DNA of 64,000 nucleotides, from positions 2,692,861 to 2,756,860 of the forward strand of contig LT608321.1 of assembly GCA_900095835.1 (NCBI GenBank), written 5' to 3'. The notes under the pieces are model-generated. The model was not told the origin of the DNA, ran no database searches, and was given only the letters and a program-made list of their open reading frames with translations. The DNA comes from Ihuprevotella massiliensis. Its GTDB lineage: Bacteria; Bacteroidota; Bacteroidia; Bacteroidales; Bacteroidaceae. Both the position numbers and the translations under genes were made by a program. Shown in pieces: positions 8,682 through 17,139 of this stretch (position 1 is the first letter of the stretch; each line of letters starts with the position of its first letter).

Positions 8682-9569
8682 ATGCCAGCCACTCTCATTG
8701 ACGGCAAAGCACTTGCCACACAAATCAAAGCAGAAATAGCCCAAGAGGTGCAGCAACTCACTGCCGAAGGTCATCGCCCTCCCCATCTTGCTGCCATACT
8801 TGTGGGACACGATGGCGGAAGTGAAACGTATGTCCGCAACAAAGTCTTGGCTTGTGAAGCATGTGGTTTCGACTCCACCCTCATTCGCTACGAAGATGAT
8901 GTCACCGAAGCCGAATTGCTCCAGCGCATCCATCAGCTCAATCAAGATGAAAATATTGACGGCTTTATCGTGCAACTCCCGCTTCCTCGCCACATCAACG
9001 AACAGCGCGTCATCGAAGCCGTAGACCCGCGCAAGGATGTCGATGGTTTTCATCCTATCAACGTAGGGCGCATGGCGATTGGTCTGCCAGCCTTCATCAG
9101 CGCTACGCCTTTAGGCATTCTCACCTTGTTGCGCCGCTACAACATCGCCACGAAAGGCAAGAAATGCGTGGTGATGGGACGTAGCAACATTGTAGGAAAA
9201 CCCATGGTGCAACTGATGCTCCAGAAAGAAGGTGCCGACAGCACAGTGACATGCGTGCATTCCCGCACGCAAAACATCGCTGAGGAGTGCCGCTCAGCCG
9301 ACATTCTCATCGCTGCTCTCGGGCAACCTGGATTTGTCACTGCCGACATGGTGAAACCAGGTGCCGTCGTCATCGACGTAGGTACGACACGTGTGCCCGA
9401 TGCTTCGCGCAAGACTGGCTATCGTCTCTCAGGTGACGTCGATTTTGCTGCAGTTTCAGAAGTTGCTTCTGCCATTACTCCCGTGCCAGGTGGCGTAGGT
9501 CCGATGACCATCTGCATGTTGATGCAAAACACCCTCGCAGCTGCGAAGAAGGAAATCTATAAGGACTAG
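8682..9569 (+). CDS. folD: Bifunctional methylenetetrahydrofolate dehydrogenase/cyclohydrolase FolD
   Basis: Interconverts 5,10-methylene-THF and 10-formyl-THF using NADP, feeding purine synthesis and initiator-tRNA formylation (fmt is also in this window). 295 aa, usual length. The catalytic lysine lies in [14 protein letters not shown], the folate-site loop in [19 protein letters not shown] and the Rossmann motif [10 protein letters not shown] follow, and [11 protein letters not shown] is near the C-terminus. Complete and unremarkable. Confidence 0.97.
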   Translation: MPATLIDGKALATQIKAEIAQEVQQLTAEGHRPPHLAAILVGHDGGSETYVRNKVLACEACGFDSTLIRYEDDVTEAELLQRIHQLNQDENIDGFIVQLPLPRHINEQRVIEAVDPRKDVDGFHPINVGRMAIGLPAFISATPLGILTLLRRYNIATKGKKCVVMGRSNIVGKPMVQLMLQKEGADSTVTCVHSRTQNIAEECRSADILIAALGQPGFVTADMVKPGAVVIDVGTTRVPDASRKTGYRLSGDVDFAAVSEVASAITPVPGGVGPMTICMLMQNTLAAAKKEIYKD

Positions 9570-9719
9570 CCGCACTCTGGCATTTCCTAGCCGATACGAG
9601 GTTATGCGATAAGAACAAAGTGGCTATTTCAAGGGGGGGAGCTAGGCGATTGTCCAGCACATAAGCCAAAGTGCCATGCCCCACTTGCCTTGTGTTTTTC
9701 GCGATTGCTTCAAGGAATT

Positions 9720-9760
9720 CCGCTCTTCTCCTATGTTTATTAGGGGGAGAGCGGATATTT
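9720..9760 (+). terminator. Hairpin, possible terminator after folD
   Basis: CCGCTCTTCTCC pairs with GGGGGAGAGCGG, followed by ATATTTTATAG. It is 150 nt after folD and upstream of the glycosyltransferase promoter. Confidence 0.5.
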
Positions 9761-9782
9761 TATAGTGTGCTTTGCATTTCTC

Positions 9783-9813
9783 TTGGCATTATCCCGAGTT
9801 TTTTGTACATTTG
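9783..9813 (+). promoter_or_regulatory. Promoter of the glycosyltransferase gene
   Basis: TTG at 9783-9785, a 20-nt spacer, then TACATTTG at 9806-9813: a good match to the Bacteroidetes -33/-7 promoter, 23 nt before the start codon. Confidence 0.7.
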
Positions 9814-9836
9814 CACCATATATAACCTCCTGAGAA

Positions 9837-10853
9837 ATGAAGTATTCTGTCATCGTTCCTGTGTACAATCGCCCCAATGAGTGCGAAGAACTCTTGGAAA
9901 GTCTCACCCATCAGACTCAGCGCGACTTTGAAGTCATCATCGTTGAGGATGGAAGTAGCGTGCCTTGTCGCGATGTTGTGGAACGATATGCCGACAAACT
10001 TGCCGTGCACTACTACGACAAGCCCAATAGTGGACCGGGGCAGACCCGAAACTATGGAGTGGAGCGCGCCAATGGCGAATATGTCATCATTCTCGATAGT
10101 GATGTCGTGCTGCCCGAAGGCTATTTTGCAGCGATTGATGCCGAACTTGCAGCTAATCCCTGCGATGCCTTTGGTGGTCCTGACCGAGCACACGAGTCGT
10201 TTTCTACCACGCAGAAGGCGATTAACTACGCCATGACTTCTTTTTTCACCACGGGAGGCATCAGAGGGGGCAAAGCTAAGTTGGATAAGTTCTATCCACG
10301 CTCCTTCAACATGGGAGTGCGCCGCGAGGTTTACCAAGCCTTAGAGGGATTTTCAGCTATGCGTTTTGGCGAAGACATTGATTTCTCCACCCGCATCTTC
10401 AAGAGTGGCTATCGTTGTCGCCTATTTCCCGAAGCGTGGGTCTATCATAAACGTCGCACCGACTTGAAGAAGTTTTTCAAACAAGTGCACAATAGCGGCA
10501 TCGCTCGCATACATCTCTCCCATCGTCACCCTGGAACTCACAAACTTGTCCATCTTTTGCCAGCCGTCTTCACCTTGGGCGTAGCCTTTCTTCTTGTGCT
10601 CGCGCTCTTATCTCTGTGTTTTGGCTGTGAAATAGGGACACTCGTGAGCCTCAGTCCCTTGTTGCTCTTTGCCCTTCTGATTGGTGTCGATGCCACTCGG
10701 CAATCTTGCTCGCTCGCTGTGGGCATTACTTCCATCGCTGCGGCTTTCGTGCAGCTCACGGGCTACGGCACCGGCTATCTCTCTGCATGGTGGCGATGTA
10801 ATGTGCGAGGGGAGGGCGAATTTGAAGCCTTCTCTCAAACCTTCTATCAATAG
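9837..10853 (+). CDS. Family 2 glycosyltransferase, membrane-anchored
   Basis: A 338-aa inverting glycosyltransferase. The GT-A domain begins at residue 3 (YSVIVPVYNRP), has VEDGSS for nucleotide binding, the metal-binding DSD in VIILDSDVVLP (near residue 85), and GEDIDFSTRI as the catalytic-base region. After about residue 235 there are three predicted membrane helices (LPAVFTLGVAFLLVLALL, the LLLFALLIGV segment, and the AAAFVQLTGYGTGYL segment), placing the catalytic domain on the cytoplasmic face of the inner membrane. Donor and acceptor are unknown. It is monocistronic or followed by radC with a 117-nt gap. Confidence 0.9.
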   Translation: MKYSVIVPVYNRPNECEELLESLTHQTQRDFEVIIVEDGSSVPCRDVVERYADKLAVHYYDKPNSGPGQTRNYGVERANGEYVIILDSDVVLPEGYFAAIDAELAANPCDAFGGPDRAHESFSTTQKAINYAMTSFFTTGGIRGGKAKLDKFYPRSFNMGVRREVYQALEGFSAMRFGEDIDFSTRIFKSGYRCRLFPEAWVYHKRRTDLKKFFKQVHNSGIARIHLSHRHPGTHKLVHLLPAVFTLGVAFLLVLALLSLCFGCEIGTLVSLSPLLLFALLIGVDATRQSCSLAVGITSIAAAFVQLTGYGTGYLSAWWRCNVRGEGEFEAFSQTFYQ

Positions 10854-10970
10854 AAGTATTCTGTATTTCTGCTGTAAATCAGACATTAGCCACGGTGTCA
10901 CTGCAAGGCAATCCCAGCGTAGCAGGTAGCGCACCGAGAGACACCGCATTCCCTTCCAATCTTTCTCACT

Positions 10971-11690
10971 ATGAAACTCCTTGAACCTTCTGCACCTACG
11001 CTGCAACCTCAGAAAAAGTCCATCACTGAGTTGGACATCAACGACCGCCCTCGAGAGAAGTTCATGACTTCTGGCGGAAGTTCCCTCAGCGCAGCAGAAC
11101 TCTTGGCGATTCTTGTGGGAAGTGGTAATGACAAGGAGAACGCAGTCACCTTGATGCAACGCATCCTCTCCGACTGCAATGGACAACTCACCACATTGGG
11201 CAAACGAAGCATCGAAGAACTCTGCGCCTATCACGGCATTGGACCAGCCAAAGCAGTGACCATCTTGGCGGCTTGTGAGTTGGGAGCGCGCAGAGGTGCC
11301 GAGGGGCTGCAAGAAGAACAGTTTAATTGTTCCGAAAAGCTCTATCGTTTCTTCTACGAAAAGCTACATGATCTCCCCATTGAGGAAGCGCACGTGCTTT
11401 TGCTCAATCATAATCTCCGCTTCATCCGTAGTGTCATGGTGGCACGTGGCGGCATTGATGGCACCACGATTGACATCCGTGTCATTCTCCGCGAGGCTTT
11501 GGTGAGCAATGCTGTACACATCGCCCTGTGTCACAATCATCCTTCGGGCTATCCCGAACCTTCTGCAGCAGACGATGCAATAACTCAGCAACTCAAACGC
11601 GCTTGTCGGGAAGTGGATTTGCGGTTTATCGACCACATCATCCTAGCCGACACGCAGTATTATAGTTATGCCGACCAGAATCGTTTATGA
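10971..11690 (+). CDS. radC: RadC family JAB-domain protein
   Basis: 239 aa with the RadC architecture: an N-terminal helix-hairpin-helix-like region (ELLAILVGSG, then CAYHGIGPAKA) and a C-terminal JAB1/MPN metalloprotease-like domain with the JAMM zinc motif HNHPSGYPEPSAAD. Historically called a DNA repair protein, but the true role is uncertain. The start at 10971 fits the family N-terminus. Repeat element copy A begins 33 nt after the stop codon. Confidence 0.93.
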   Translation: MKLLEPSAPTLQPQKKSITELDINDRPREKFMTSGGSSLSAAELLAILVGSGNDKENAVTLMQRILSDCNGQLTTLGKRSIEELCAYHGIGPAKAVTILAACELGARRGAEGLQEEQFNCSEKLYRFFYEKLHDLPIEEAHVLLLNHNLRFIRSVMVARGGIDGTTIDIRVILREALVSNAVHIALCHNHPSGYPEPSAADDAITQQLKRACREVDLRFIDHIILADTQYYSYADQNRL

Positions 11691-11722
11691 TTTGGCACAA
11701 CTCCTTTTGAACTATTCTTTCA

Positions 11723-11917
11723 ACCCAAACCGGTCGTTAGATTCTGAATAGATTTCATTAGATTGTTGAGCAGATTGTTTGTCGTTGGTTCGAAGGCGTA
11801 GCGGGCTACGGCGAGAACGAACGAAAGACAAGATGCCAACAAGAAAATGAAAGATGACAGGAAGTTATCTATTCAATTATGAGTCGTACTATAACGGTCT
11901 TATGACCGATTTGGATT
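11723..11917 (+). repeat. ~195-bp inverted-terminal-repeat element, copy A
   Basis: Most diverged copy of the five-copy family. The left end (ACCCAAACCGGTCGTTAGA) and right end (TCTTATGACCGATTTGGAT) are imperfect inverted repeats. The interior keeps the palindrome GTAGCGGGCTAC and the conserved GACAGGAAGTTATCT. It fills the gap between radC and the next gene, starting 33 nt after the radC stop and ending 24 nt before the next start. Confidence 0.85.
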
Positions 11918-11941
11918 CAAACAACGCAACAAACAACAAAC

Positions 11942-12262
11942 ATGACTCCAGAAGAAAAATTGAAAATCGAAGAACAAATCGTGGAAGTCCTCAAGACCGT
12001 CTACGACCCTGAGATTCCTGTAGATATTTATAACCTTGGTTTGATCTACAATATCGATCTTGCCGAAGATGGTCTCCTAGAAATTGAGATGACACTCACA
12101 GCTCCCAACTGTCCTGCCGCAGATTTCATCATGGAGGATGTGCGCATCAAGAGCGCAGGTGTGCCAGGTGTGAAGGATGTTCGTGTCAATCTCGTGTTTG
12201 AACCCGAGTGGGACCGCGAAATGATGAGCGAAGAAGCCAAGCTCGACCTTGGTTTCCTCTAG
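11942..12262 (+). CDS. MIP18/DUF59-family iron-sulfur assembly factor (SufT/PaaD-like)
   Basis: A 106-aa single-domain protein of the MIP18 (DUF59) family, which helps mature Fe-S proteins. Family hallmarks are the N-terminal helix EEQIVEVLKTV, DPEIPVDIYNLGLIY (residues 24-38), and the conserved cysteine in TAPNCPAADFI. Typical Bacteroidetes SUF-associated size. No other suf gene is nearby. Its promoter would have to lie in or next to repeat copy A, which ends 24 nt upstream. Confidence 0.93.
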   Translation: MTPEEKLKIEEQIVEVLKTVYDPEIPVDIYNLGLIYNIDLAEDGLLEIEMTLTAPNCPAADFIMEDVRIKSAGVPGVKDVRVNLVFEPEWDREMMSEEAKLDLGFL

Positions 12263-12381
12263 TCCGTTTCCTTTTTCTACCTTTCGCCATGAGACATTTT
12301 CGAAGTGTACAGCCGATGATTGGTGAACACAACGTGCAATGATTGTCGTGATGGTGGGAAAATACTAATCATTGACACACA

Positions 12382-13245
12382 ATGGCGCAGCAGAAAAATA
12401 CCAACGCATGGCAGCCCCTCCGCGAGGTTCTTAAACTCGCATGGGCACAGCTCACAGGTTCCTGCTGCGCCATTTGTGGTAAAACCCTTTATGGCAACGG
12501 ACTTTGCCCACAATGCTGGTTCAAACTTCCCTATACCCACCTCAAAGGCCGCAAGGGCAATGTGTTAGAACGTGTGTTCTGGGGCGAACCTAACGTAGAG
12601 CGCGTGAGTGCTTTCATGTGGTATAAGCCAGAATATGCCGTGGCGCAAGCTGTGCATGGCTTCAAATATCAAGGGCGCACGGCACTCGCACAAAGTTTTG
12701 GCAGAGCCATGGCCACGGAACTCCGTGACACAGACTTCTTTGAGGGCGTAGCCGGCATCATTCCTGTGCCATTATCTCGACAAAGAATGGCTAAGCGTGG
12801 CTATAATCAGAGTGAACTCCTCGCGCGTGGTGTGTCTGCCATCACGGGACTTCCCATTGTGACAGACATTCTGGTGCGTAAGGTGGACAATCCCTCCCAG
12901 ACCACGCTTGCGCCTACCGAACGAAAAGCCAATGTAGAAGGCATCTTTGCGGTGCAACATCCCGAACGTCTGCAAGGCAAGTGCTGGATCATCCTCGACG
13001 ATGTCCTCACGGTGGGAGCCACTCTCAGCAGTATTGCGCGCACCATCGCAGCGGTGAGTGATGCTCGTCTGAGATTTTTCACCCTCTGTGCGGCAGGACA
13101 GTACCACTCGGGCAGACTTTCTGCCGAAGAACTTGGTATTCCCGATGTTACTGCCGTCTTTAATCCTAACGAACTGCGGGCATATCGTCCCAATACGCCC
13201 AAACCCTCCTCAGAGAGTAGCGAGGATCCAACACCAAACTCCTAG
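12382..13245 (+). CDS. comF: ComF family protein (phosphoribosyltransferase fold)
   Basis: 287 aa. The N-terminal zinc-ribbon-like segment has CCAICG and CPQCW (residues 32-52), followed by a type I phosphoribosyltransferase domain with the PRPP-binding signature CWIILDDVLTVGATL (near residues 200-214). VPLSRQRMAKRGYNQSELLA is the ComF/GntX family motif. ComF proteins are linked to DNA uptake or recombination repair; the biochemical activity here is not known. A Ser/Pro-rich tail of about 20 residues makes it longer than the usual ~230-240. ATG 12382 is the only start that keeps the cysteine motif. Confidence 0.92.
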   Translation: MAQQKNTNAWQPLREVLKLAWAQLTGSCCAICGKTLYGNGLCPQCWFKLPYTHLKGRKGNVLERVFWGEPNVERVSAFMWYKPEYAVAQAVHGFKYQGRTALAQSFGRAMATELRDTDFFEGVAGIIPVPLSRQRMAKRGYNQSELLARGVSAITGLPIVTDILVRKVDNPSQTTLAPTERKANVEGIFAVQHPERLQGKCWIILDDVLTVGATLSSIARTIAAVSDARLRFFTLCAAGQYHSGRLSAEELGIPDVTAVFNPNELRAYRPNTPKPSSESSEDPTPNS

Positions 13246-13359
13246 TTGCTAGATACTAAAATCCGACACTTTATGTCAGGATACTCACCATTTGATGGTT
13301 AACAATTGAAGTTAAATGCCCATCTATCGGTATTTCAGCCTAGATTCTCCGTTCTATCA

Positions 13360-13434
13360 TCTAGCCTCTAAGGTCTAGGCTATAATGTCTAACGTCTACC
13401 CTCTAACGTCTAATGTCTAACGTCCAACGTCTAT
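13360..13434 (+). repeat. TCTAACGTCTAA-type repeat array upstream of lpxH
   Basis: Degenerate near-tandem ~10-bp units (TCTAACGTCTA, CTCTAACGTCTAATG, TCTAACGTCCAACG) run right up to the lpxH start codon, occupying the place where the 5' leader and ribosome-binding region should be. The same motif recurs at 14200-14389 and 23356-23393. Confidence 0.85.
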
Positions 13435-14199
13435 ATGAAACCCATCTATTTCCTCTCCGATGCACATCTTGGCAGTCTCGCCATTCAAAGCCGTCGCATG
13501 CAGGAGCGTCGTCTCGTACGCTTCCTCGATAGCATCAAACACAAGGCAGGTGCCGTGTATCTGCTTGGCGATATGTTCGACTTCTGGCATGAATATAAGA
13601 CGGTAGTTCCCAAAGGTTTCACCCGATTCTTGGGCAAAATCTCCGAACTCACCGACCTTGGCGTAGAAGTGCACTATTTTACGGGCAATCATGACCTTTG
13701 GATGAAAGACTATCTCGTAGAAGAGTGCGGAGTAGTGCTTCATAAGACCGCGTGCACCGTAGAATTATATGGTAAAATCTTTTATCTAGCCCATGGCGAT
13801 GGTATTGGCGACGACAGCCGTGGCTTCCGTTTCTTGCGCGCACTCTTTCATAATCCCATTGCGCAGGCACTTTTTGCAGCGATTCACCCACGTTGGGGCA
13901 TGAGTTTCGGACTGAACTGGGCGAAACACAGTCGTTTGAAGCGTGAAGACGGCAAAGAACCCCCATTTATGGGAGAAGACAAGGAGCATCTCATTCTGTT
14001 TGCAAAACAATACCTGAAAGATCATCCTGACATCAACTTCTTCCTTTTTGGACATCGCCATATTGACTACGATTTGATGTTGTCAAAATCATCGCGTGTC
14101 GTAATTCTGGGCGACTGGATTAGCCTCTTCACCTACGCTGTCTTCGATGGAGAAAATCTTTTCTTGGAAGATTACATTGAAGGCGAAACAGAGCCATGA
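13435..14199 (+). CDS. lpxH: UDP-2,3-diacylglucosamine diphosphatase (LpxH-type)
   Basis: Cleaves UDP-2,3-diacylglucosamine to lipid X and UMP in lipid A synthesis; a peripheral inner-membrane calcineurin-like phosphoesterase. 254 aa. All metal-binding motifs are present: SDAHLGS (residues 7-13), LGDMFDFWHE, TGNHDLWM, LAHGDGIG and FGHRHIDYD. The DFWHE and HRH context points to LpxH-like UDP-diacylglucosamine hydrolases rather than a general phosphodiesterase. It is flanked on both sides by TCTAACGTCTAA-type repeats. The start ATG directly abuts the upstream array, so expression might depend on the array. Confidence 0.9.
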   Translation: MKPIYFLSDAHLGSLAIQSRRMQERRLVRFLDSIKHKAGAVYLLGDMFDFWHEYKTVVPKGFTRFLGKISELTDLGVEVHYFTGNHDLWMKDYLVEECGVVLHKTACTVELYGKIFYLAHGDGIGDDSRGFRFLRALFHNPIAQALFAAIHPRWGMSFGLNWAKHSRLKREDGKEPPFMGEDKEHLILFAKQYLKDHPDINFFLFGHRHIDYDLMLSKSSRVVILGDWISLFTYAVFDGENLFLEDYIEGETEP

Positions 14200-14389
14200 T
14201 ATAGACGTTAGAGATTAGACGTTAGACGTTAGATATTAGATTGTACATCCATCTTCGTGTGTCTACTACATTCTAATTCCTACCTTCTAACCTCTATGCT
14301 CTAACGTCTAACGTCTACCCTCTAACGTCTAATGTCTAATGTCTACCCTCTAACGTCTACTTTCTAACTTCTAATATCTAACCTCTAAT
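14200..14389. repeat. TCTAACGTCTAA-type repeat array with inverted arms
   Basis: The first part (14202-14243) carries the motif in one orientation (TAGACGTTAGA units), the second (14297-14389) in the opposite orientation (TCTAACGTCTA units), with about 55 nt of unrelated sequence between. The arms could fold into a long imperfect hairpin. The array runs up to the ABC ATPase start codon. Confidence 0.85.
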
Positions 14390-15334
14390 ATGTCTAATCT
14401 CCTCTCTGTTCGTGGGGTTTCTAAGCGATTTGCAGCGCACACTGCGTTGGACAATGTCAGCATCGAAGTGCCACGCGGTCGCATCTTTGGTTTGCTTGGT
14501 CCCAATGGGGCAGGCAAAACCACCCTCATTCGCATCATCAATCACATCACTCTCCCCGACACGGGCGAGGTGTTGTTCGACGGAAAGCCACTCACTCAAG
14601 AAGATGTGGCTTATATTGGTTATCTTCCCGAAGAGCGCGGACTCTATCGTAAGATGAAAGTGGGCGAACAAGCCTTGTATCTTGCACAACTCAAGGGACT
14701 TTCTCACGCCGAAGCCAAACAGCGGTTGGAAATGTGGTTTGAGAAATTCCAAATCATGCCTTGGTGGAACAAGAAGCTCGAAGAACTCTCCAAGGGGATG
14801 CAACAAAAGATACAGTTTATCATCACTGTCTTGCACGAACCTAAGTTGTTGATCTTCGACGAACCCTTTTCGGGCTTCGATCCCCTCAATGCAGAGTTGC
14901 TGAAACACGAAATGTTGCAGTTGCGCGATCGCGGAGCCACCATCATTTTCTCCACGCACAACATGGCAAGTGTCGAAGAAGTTTGCGACGACATCGCACT
15001 CATCCACCGCTCACAAGTACGTTTGCAGGGCAGTGTGCGAGAGATTCGCGAGCAACATCGCACGGGCGAATTTTCCCTCACCACCACTGCAGGGCAACTC
15101 TCCGAGCATCCCGAACTATTTTCCATCTTGGAGCAAGTGGAACACCATGGACTCATCACCTATCGCTTGAAAAAACAAGAAGGACTCTCCAATTCCGCCC
15201 TGGTGCAAAGCCTAGCCAGTGAGGTGGAAATCCGTAGCTTTTCGGAAATCCTTCCCACGATGAACGACATCTTCCTACGCACGGTAGGCGACGACGTGGC
15301 TGCCCTCACTGGCAATCAAACACAGCAAGCCTAA
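14390..15334 (+). CDS. ABC transporter ATP-binding protein (NatA-like)
   Basis: 314-aa ATPase of an ABC-2-type exporter, paired with the permease 72 nt downstream. Walker A GPNGAGKTT (near residue 37), the ABC signature LSKGMQQ (Lys in place of the usual Gly), Walker B LLIFDEPFSG, and the H-loop in FSTHNMASVEEV. The C-terminal ~90 residues fit DUF4162, typical of the NatA subgroup that drives Na+ or drug export. The substrate is unknown. The start codon abuts a TCTAACGTCTAA-type array. Confidence 0.95.
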   Translation: MSNLLSVRGVSKRFAAHTALDNVSIEVPRGRIFGLLGPNGAGKTTLIRIINHITLPDTGEVLFDGKPLTQEDVAYIGYLPEERGLYRKMKVGEQALYLAQLKGLSHAEAKQRLEMWFEKFQIMPWWNKKLEELSKGMQQKIQFIITVLHEPKLLIFDEPFSGFDPLNAELLKHEMLQLRDRGATIIFSTHNMASVEEVCDDIALIHRSQVRLQGSVREIREQHRTGEFSLTTTAGQLSEHPELFSILEQVEHHGLITYRLKKQEGLSNSALVQSLASEVEIRSFSEILPTMNDIFLRTVGDDVAALTGNQTQQA

Positions 15335-15406
15335 CCTTTCCCCTTTCCTGATCGTTAAGGGTACAGTTTAGGTGTTTTCATTCCCCATTTCAAGCTCCAT
15401 TTTCTC

Positions 15407-16678
15407 ATGAACAAGATATTTCTCATCATACAGCGCGAATATCTCACGCGTATCCGTCGCAAATCTTTCCTATTGCTCACACTCCTCATGCCCATTTTGA
15501 TGGTAGCCCTCGTGTTTGTTCCCATCTGGCTTGGCAGCATTTCGAGCGGAGAGAATCGCACCGTCATGGTGGTCGATGAGAGTCATCTCTACGACTCTTT
15601 GTTTCGATCCACTCCGCAGTTCCACTTTGTGCACGAGAAAGCACTGCCCAAACTCACCGATCTCCCAGAGGATATAGAAGCTGTGGTGCACATCAAGTCC
15701 GATCTGAGCCTCAATCGCAATGCGCTTGAGGTGCTCAGCCACAAAGAAGTGCAGAGCGATTTGAATAATCACGTAAGTAATCTCTTAGACAGTGCGGTGC
15801 GCGAACAGAAAATAGCGCGCTACGGCATCTCAGGACTAGATACCATCGTCAGTGACATGGGAAGCAACGTGGAAATCTCCACAGCAAAGTGGAATGCAAA
15901 GGGAGAAACCGCCACTTCTTCGTCCGAAGTGGCAAAAGCAGCTGGTTTCTTTTTCACCCTCATCATCTATATCTTCATCCTCACCTACGGAGGAATGGTG
16001 ATGCAAGGTGTGATGGAAGAGAAAACCAATCGCATCATGGAAATCATGGTATCGAGCGTTCGTCCTTTTGAACTCATGATGGGCAAGATTATCGGCGTTG
16101 CGCTGGTGGGCATCACCCAGTTGTTGCTTTGGGGTGTCCTTGGGGGCATCATTCTTTCTGCCGCTAGTAGTTTCATGGGTGGCGCAACACCCACCGCACC
16201 CACCGATGCAGCTTCGATATTGTCCGGAGAAACTGCGATCTTCTCTGCTATTTTCAGTCTTCCTTTAGGCGAGATGCTCCTCCTCTTCGTGCTTTATTTC
16301 CTCGGAGGTTACCTTTTCTTTGCCTCCATCTTCGCAGCAATTGGCGCAGCTATCAATAGTCAGGAAGATTCTAGTCAGTTCATGTCGCCCATCATCTTGT
16401 TGTTGCTCTTCAGCATGTACGCTGCCATGGGCAGTGCCTCCAACACCGATGGACCGCTCGCCTTTTGGGCATCACTCTTTCCCCTCACTTCTCCCATCGT
16501 CATGATGATTCGCATCCCCTTCGGCGTACCTTTGTGGCAAGAACTTTTGAGTCTAGCTTTACTTTACGGCACTTCTATCGGCATGGTCTTTGTCGCCGCT
16601 AAGATTTATCGCGTAGGCATCTTGATGTATGGCAAGAAACCTTCGCTGAAAGATATGTTCCGTTGGTTGCGCTATTGA
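15407..16678 (+). CDS. ABC-2 type transporter permease (NatB-like)
   Basis: 423-aa inner-membrane permease for the preceding ATPase. One membrane helix at residues 20-45 (LLLTLLMPILMVALVFVPIW) is followed by a large extracytoplasmic loop to about residue 180. After that are five or six further helices, including FFFTLIIYIFILTYGGMVMQ, the GVALVGITQLLLWGVLGGII region, LLLFVLYFLGGYLFFA and the LLLLFSMYAA region. The motif GVMEEKTNRIMEIMVSS after the second helix is characteristic of NatB/YhaP-type ABC-2 permeases. A strong terminator follows, so lpxH-ATPase-permease may be one transcript. Confidence 0.94.
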   Translation: MNKIFLIIQREYLTRIRRKSFLLLTLLMPILMVALVFVPIWLGSISSGENRTVMVVDESHLYDSLFRSTPQFHFVHEKALPKLTDLPEDIEAVVHIKSDLSLNRNALEVLSHKEVQSDLNNHVSNLLDSAVREQKIARYGISGLDTIVSDMGSNVEISTAKWNAKGETATSSSEVAKAAGFFFTLIIYIFILTYGGMVMQGVMEEKTNRIMEIMVSSVRPFELMMGKIIGVALVGITQLLLWGVLGGIILSAASSFMGGATPTAPTDAASILSGETAIFSAIFSLPLGEMLLLFVLYFLGGYLFFASIFAAIGAAINSQEDSSQFMSPIILLLLFSMYAAMGSASNTDGPLAFWASLFPLTSPIVMMIRIPFGVPLWQELLSLALLYGTSIGMVFVAAKIYRVGILMYGKKPSLKDMFRWLRY

Positions 16679-16733
16679 GGATTGCCACCTGCAAAGTACT
16701 ATATCTTGCTTGGCAATCTCCTATTTTCTGCTT

Positions 16734-16770
16734 GGAACTTTCTCACCCTATGGTGGGAAAGTTCCTTTTT
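16734..16770 (+). terminator. Strong terminator after the ABC permease gene
   Basis: GGAACTTTC pairs with GAAAGTTCC (extended by CAC/GTG), followed by TTTTTATTTTG; 55 nt after the stop. Confidence 0.9.
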
Positions 16771-16818
16771 ATTTTGCCTCTTCTCCCTCCTTTCTTCATC
16801 CTTCTCCAAGCTGTCAAA

Positions 16819-16921
16819 TAAAAATCTCCGACGTTTTTCCGAAAATGTCCATCGTTTTTTGGAAAAAGTCCGACGTTTTTTCGAAAATCTCCGACGTTTT
16901 TTTGCGTTCCTCCGAAGAATC
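16819..16921. repeat. ~21-bp-period repeat array, copy 2 (best preserved)
   Basis: Four to five units with core AAATCTCCGACGTTTTTCCG, unit lengths 20-22 bp. The second unit is diverged (AATGTCCATCGTTTTTTGG). No unique spacers, so not a CRISPR array. Read on the minus strand the units are open as a 7-residue repeat, KNVGDFR. Confidence 0.8.
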
Positions 16922-16984
16922 CTGTTTCTTCTAGGAATATCGTGGATTTTGGTCTCCTTATTCTTGAAATAAACACGCTATGTT

Positions 16985-17015
16985 TTTGGCAGTTGCTAGA
17001 TAATTCCTACTTTTG
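16985..17015 (+). promoter_or_regulatory. Consensus promoter for the outer-membrane barrel gene
   Basis: TTTG (16985-16988), 19-nt spacer, TACTTTTG (17008-17015): full match to the Bacteroidetes consensus. It lies 124 nt before the chosen start, giving a leader of over 100 nt. Confidence 0.8.
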
Positions 17016-17139
17016 TAACTATCATTTTTCTTGCATTCAGCCTTTGGCTATTGCAGGAATGGAAGAATTACATGATCTCTGACCTTCTTTCTTGTGAGGA
17101 CTTAGTCTAATCAACTCTACTTTCAAGTGCATAACGACC

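Noticed and set aside
16819-16921. CRISPR array
   Set aside because: Units follow each other with no unique spacers, unit length 20-22 bp, no cas genes nearby.
16682-16976. Small overlapping frames in the 21-bp array (both strands)
   Set aside because: They are translations of repeats with no start context. Used only to show the 7-codon period.
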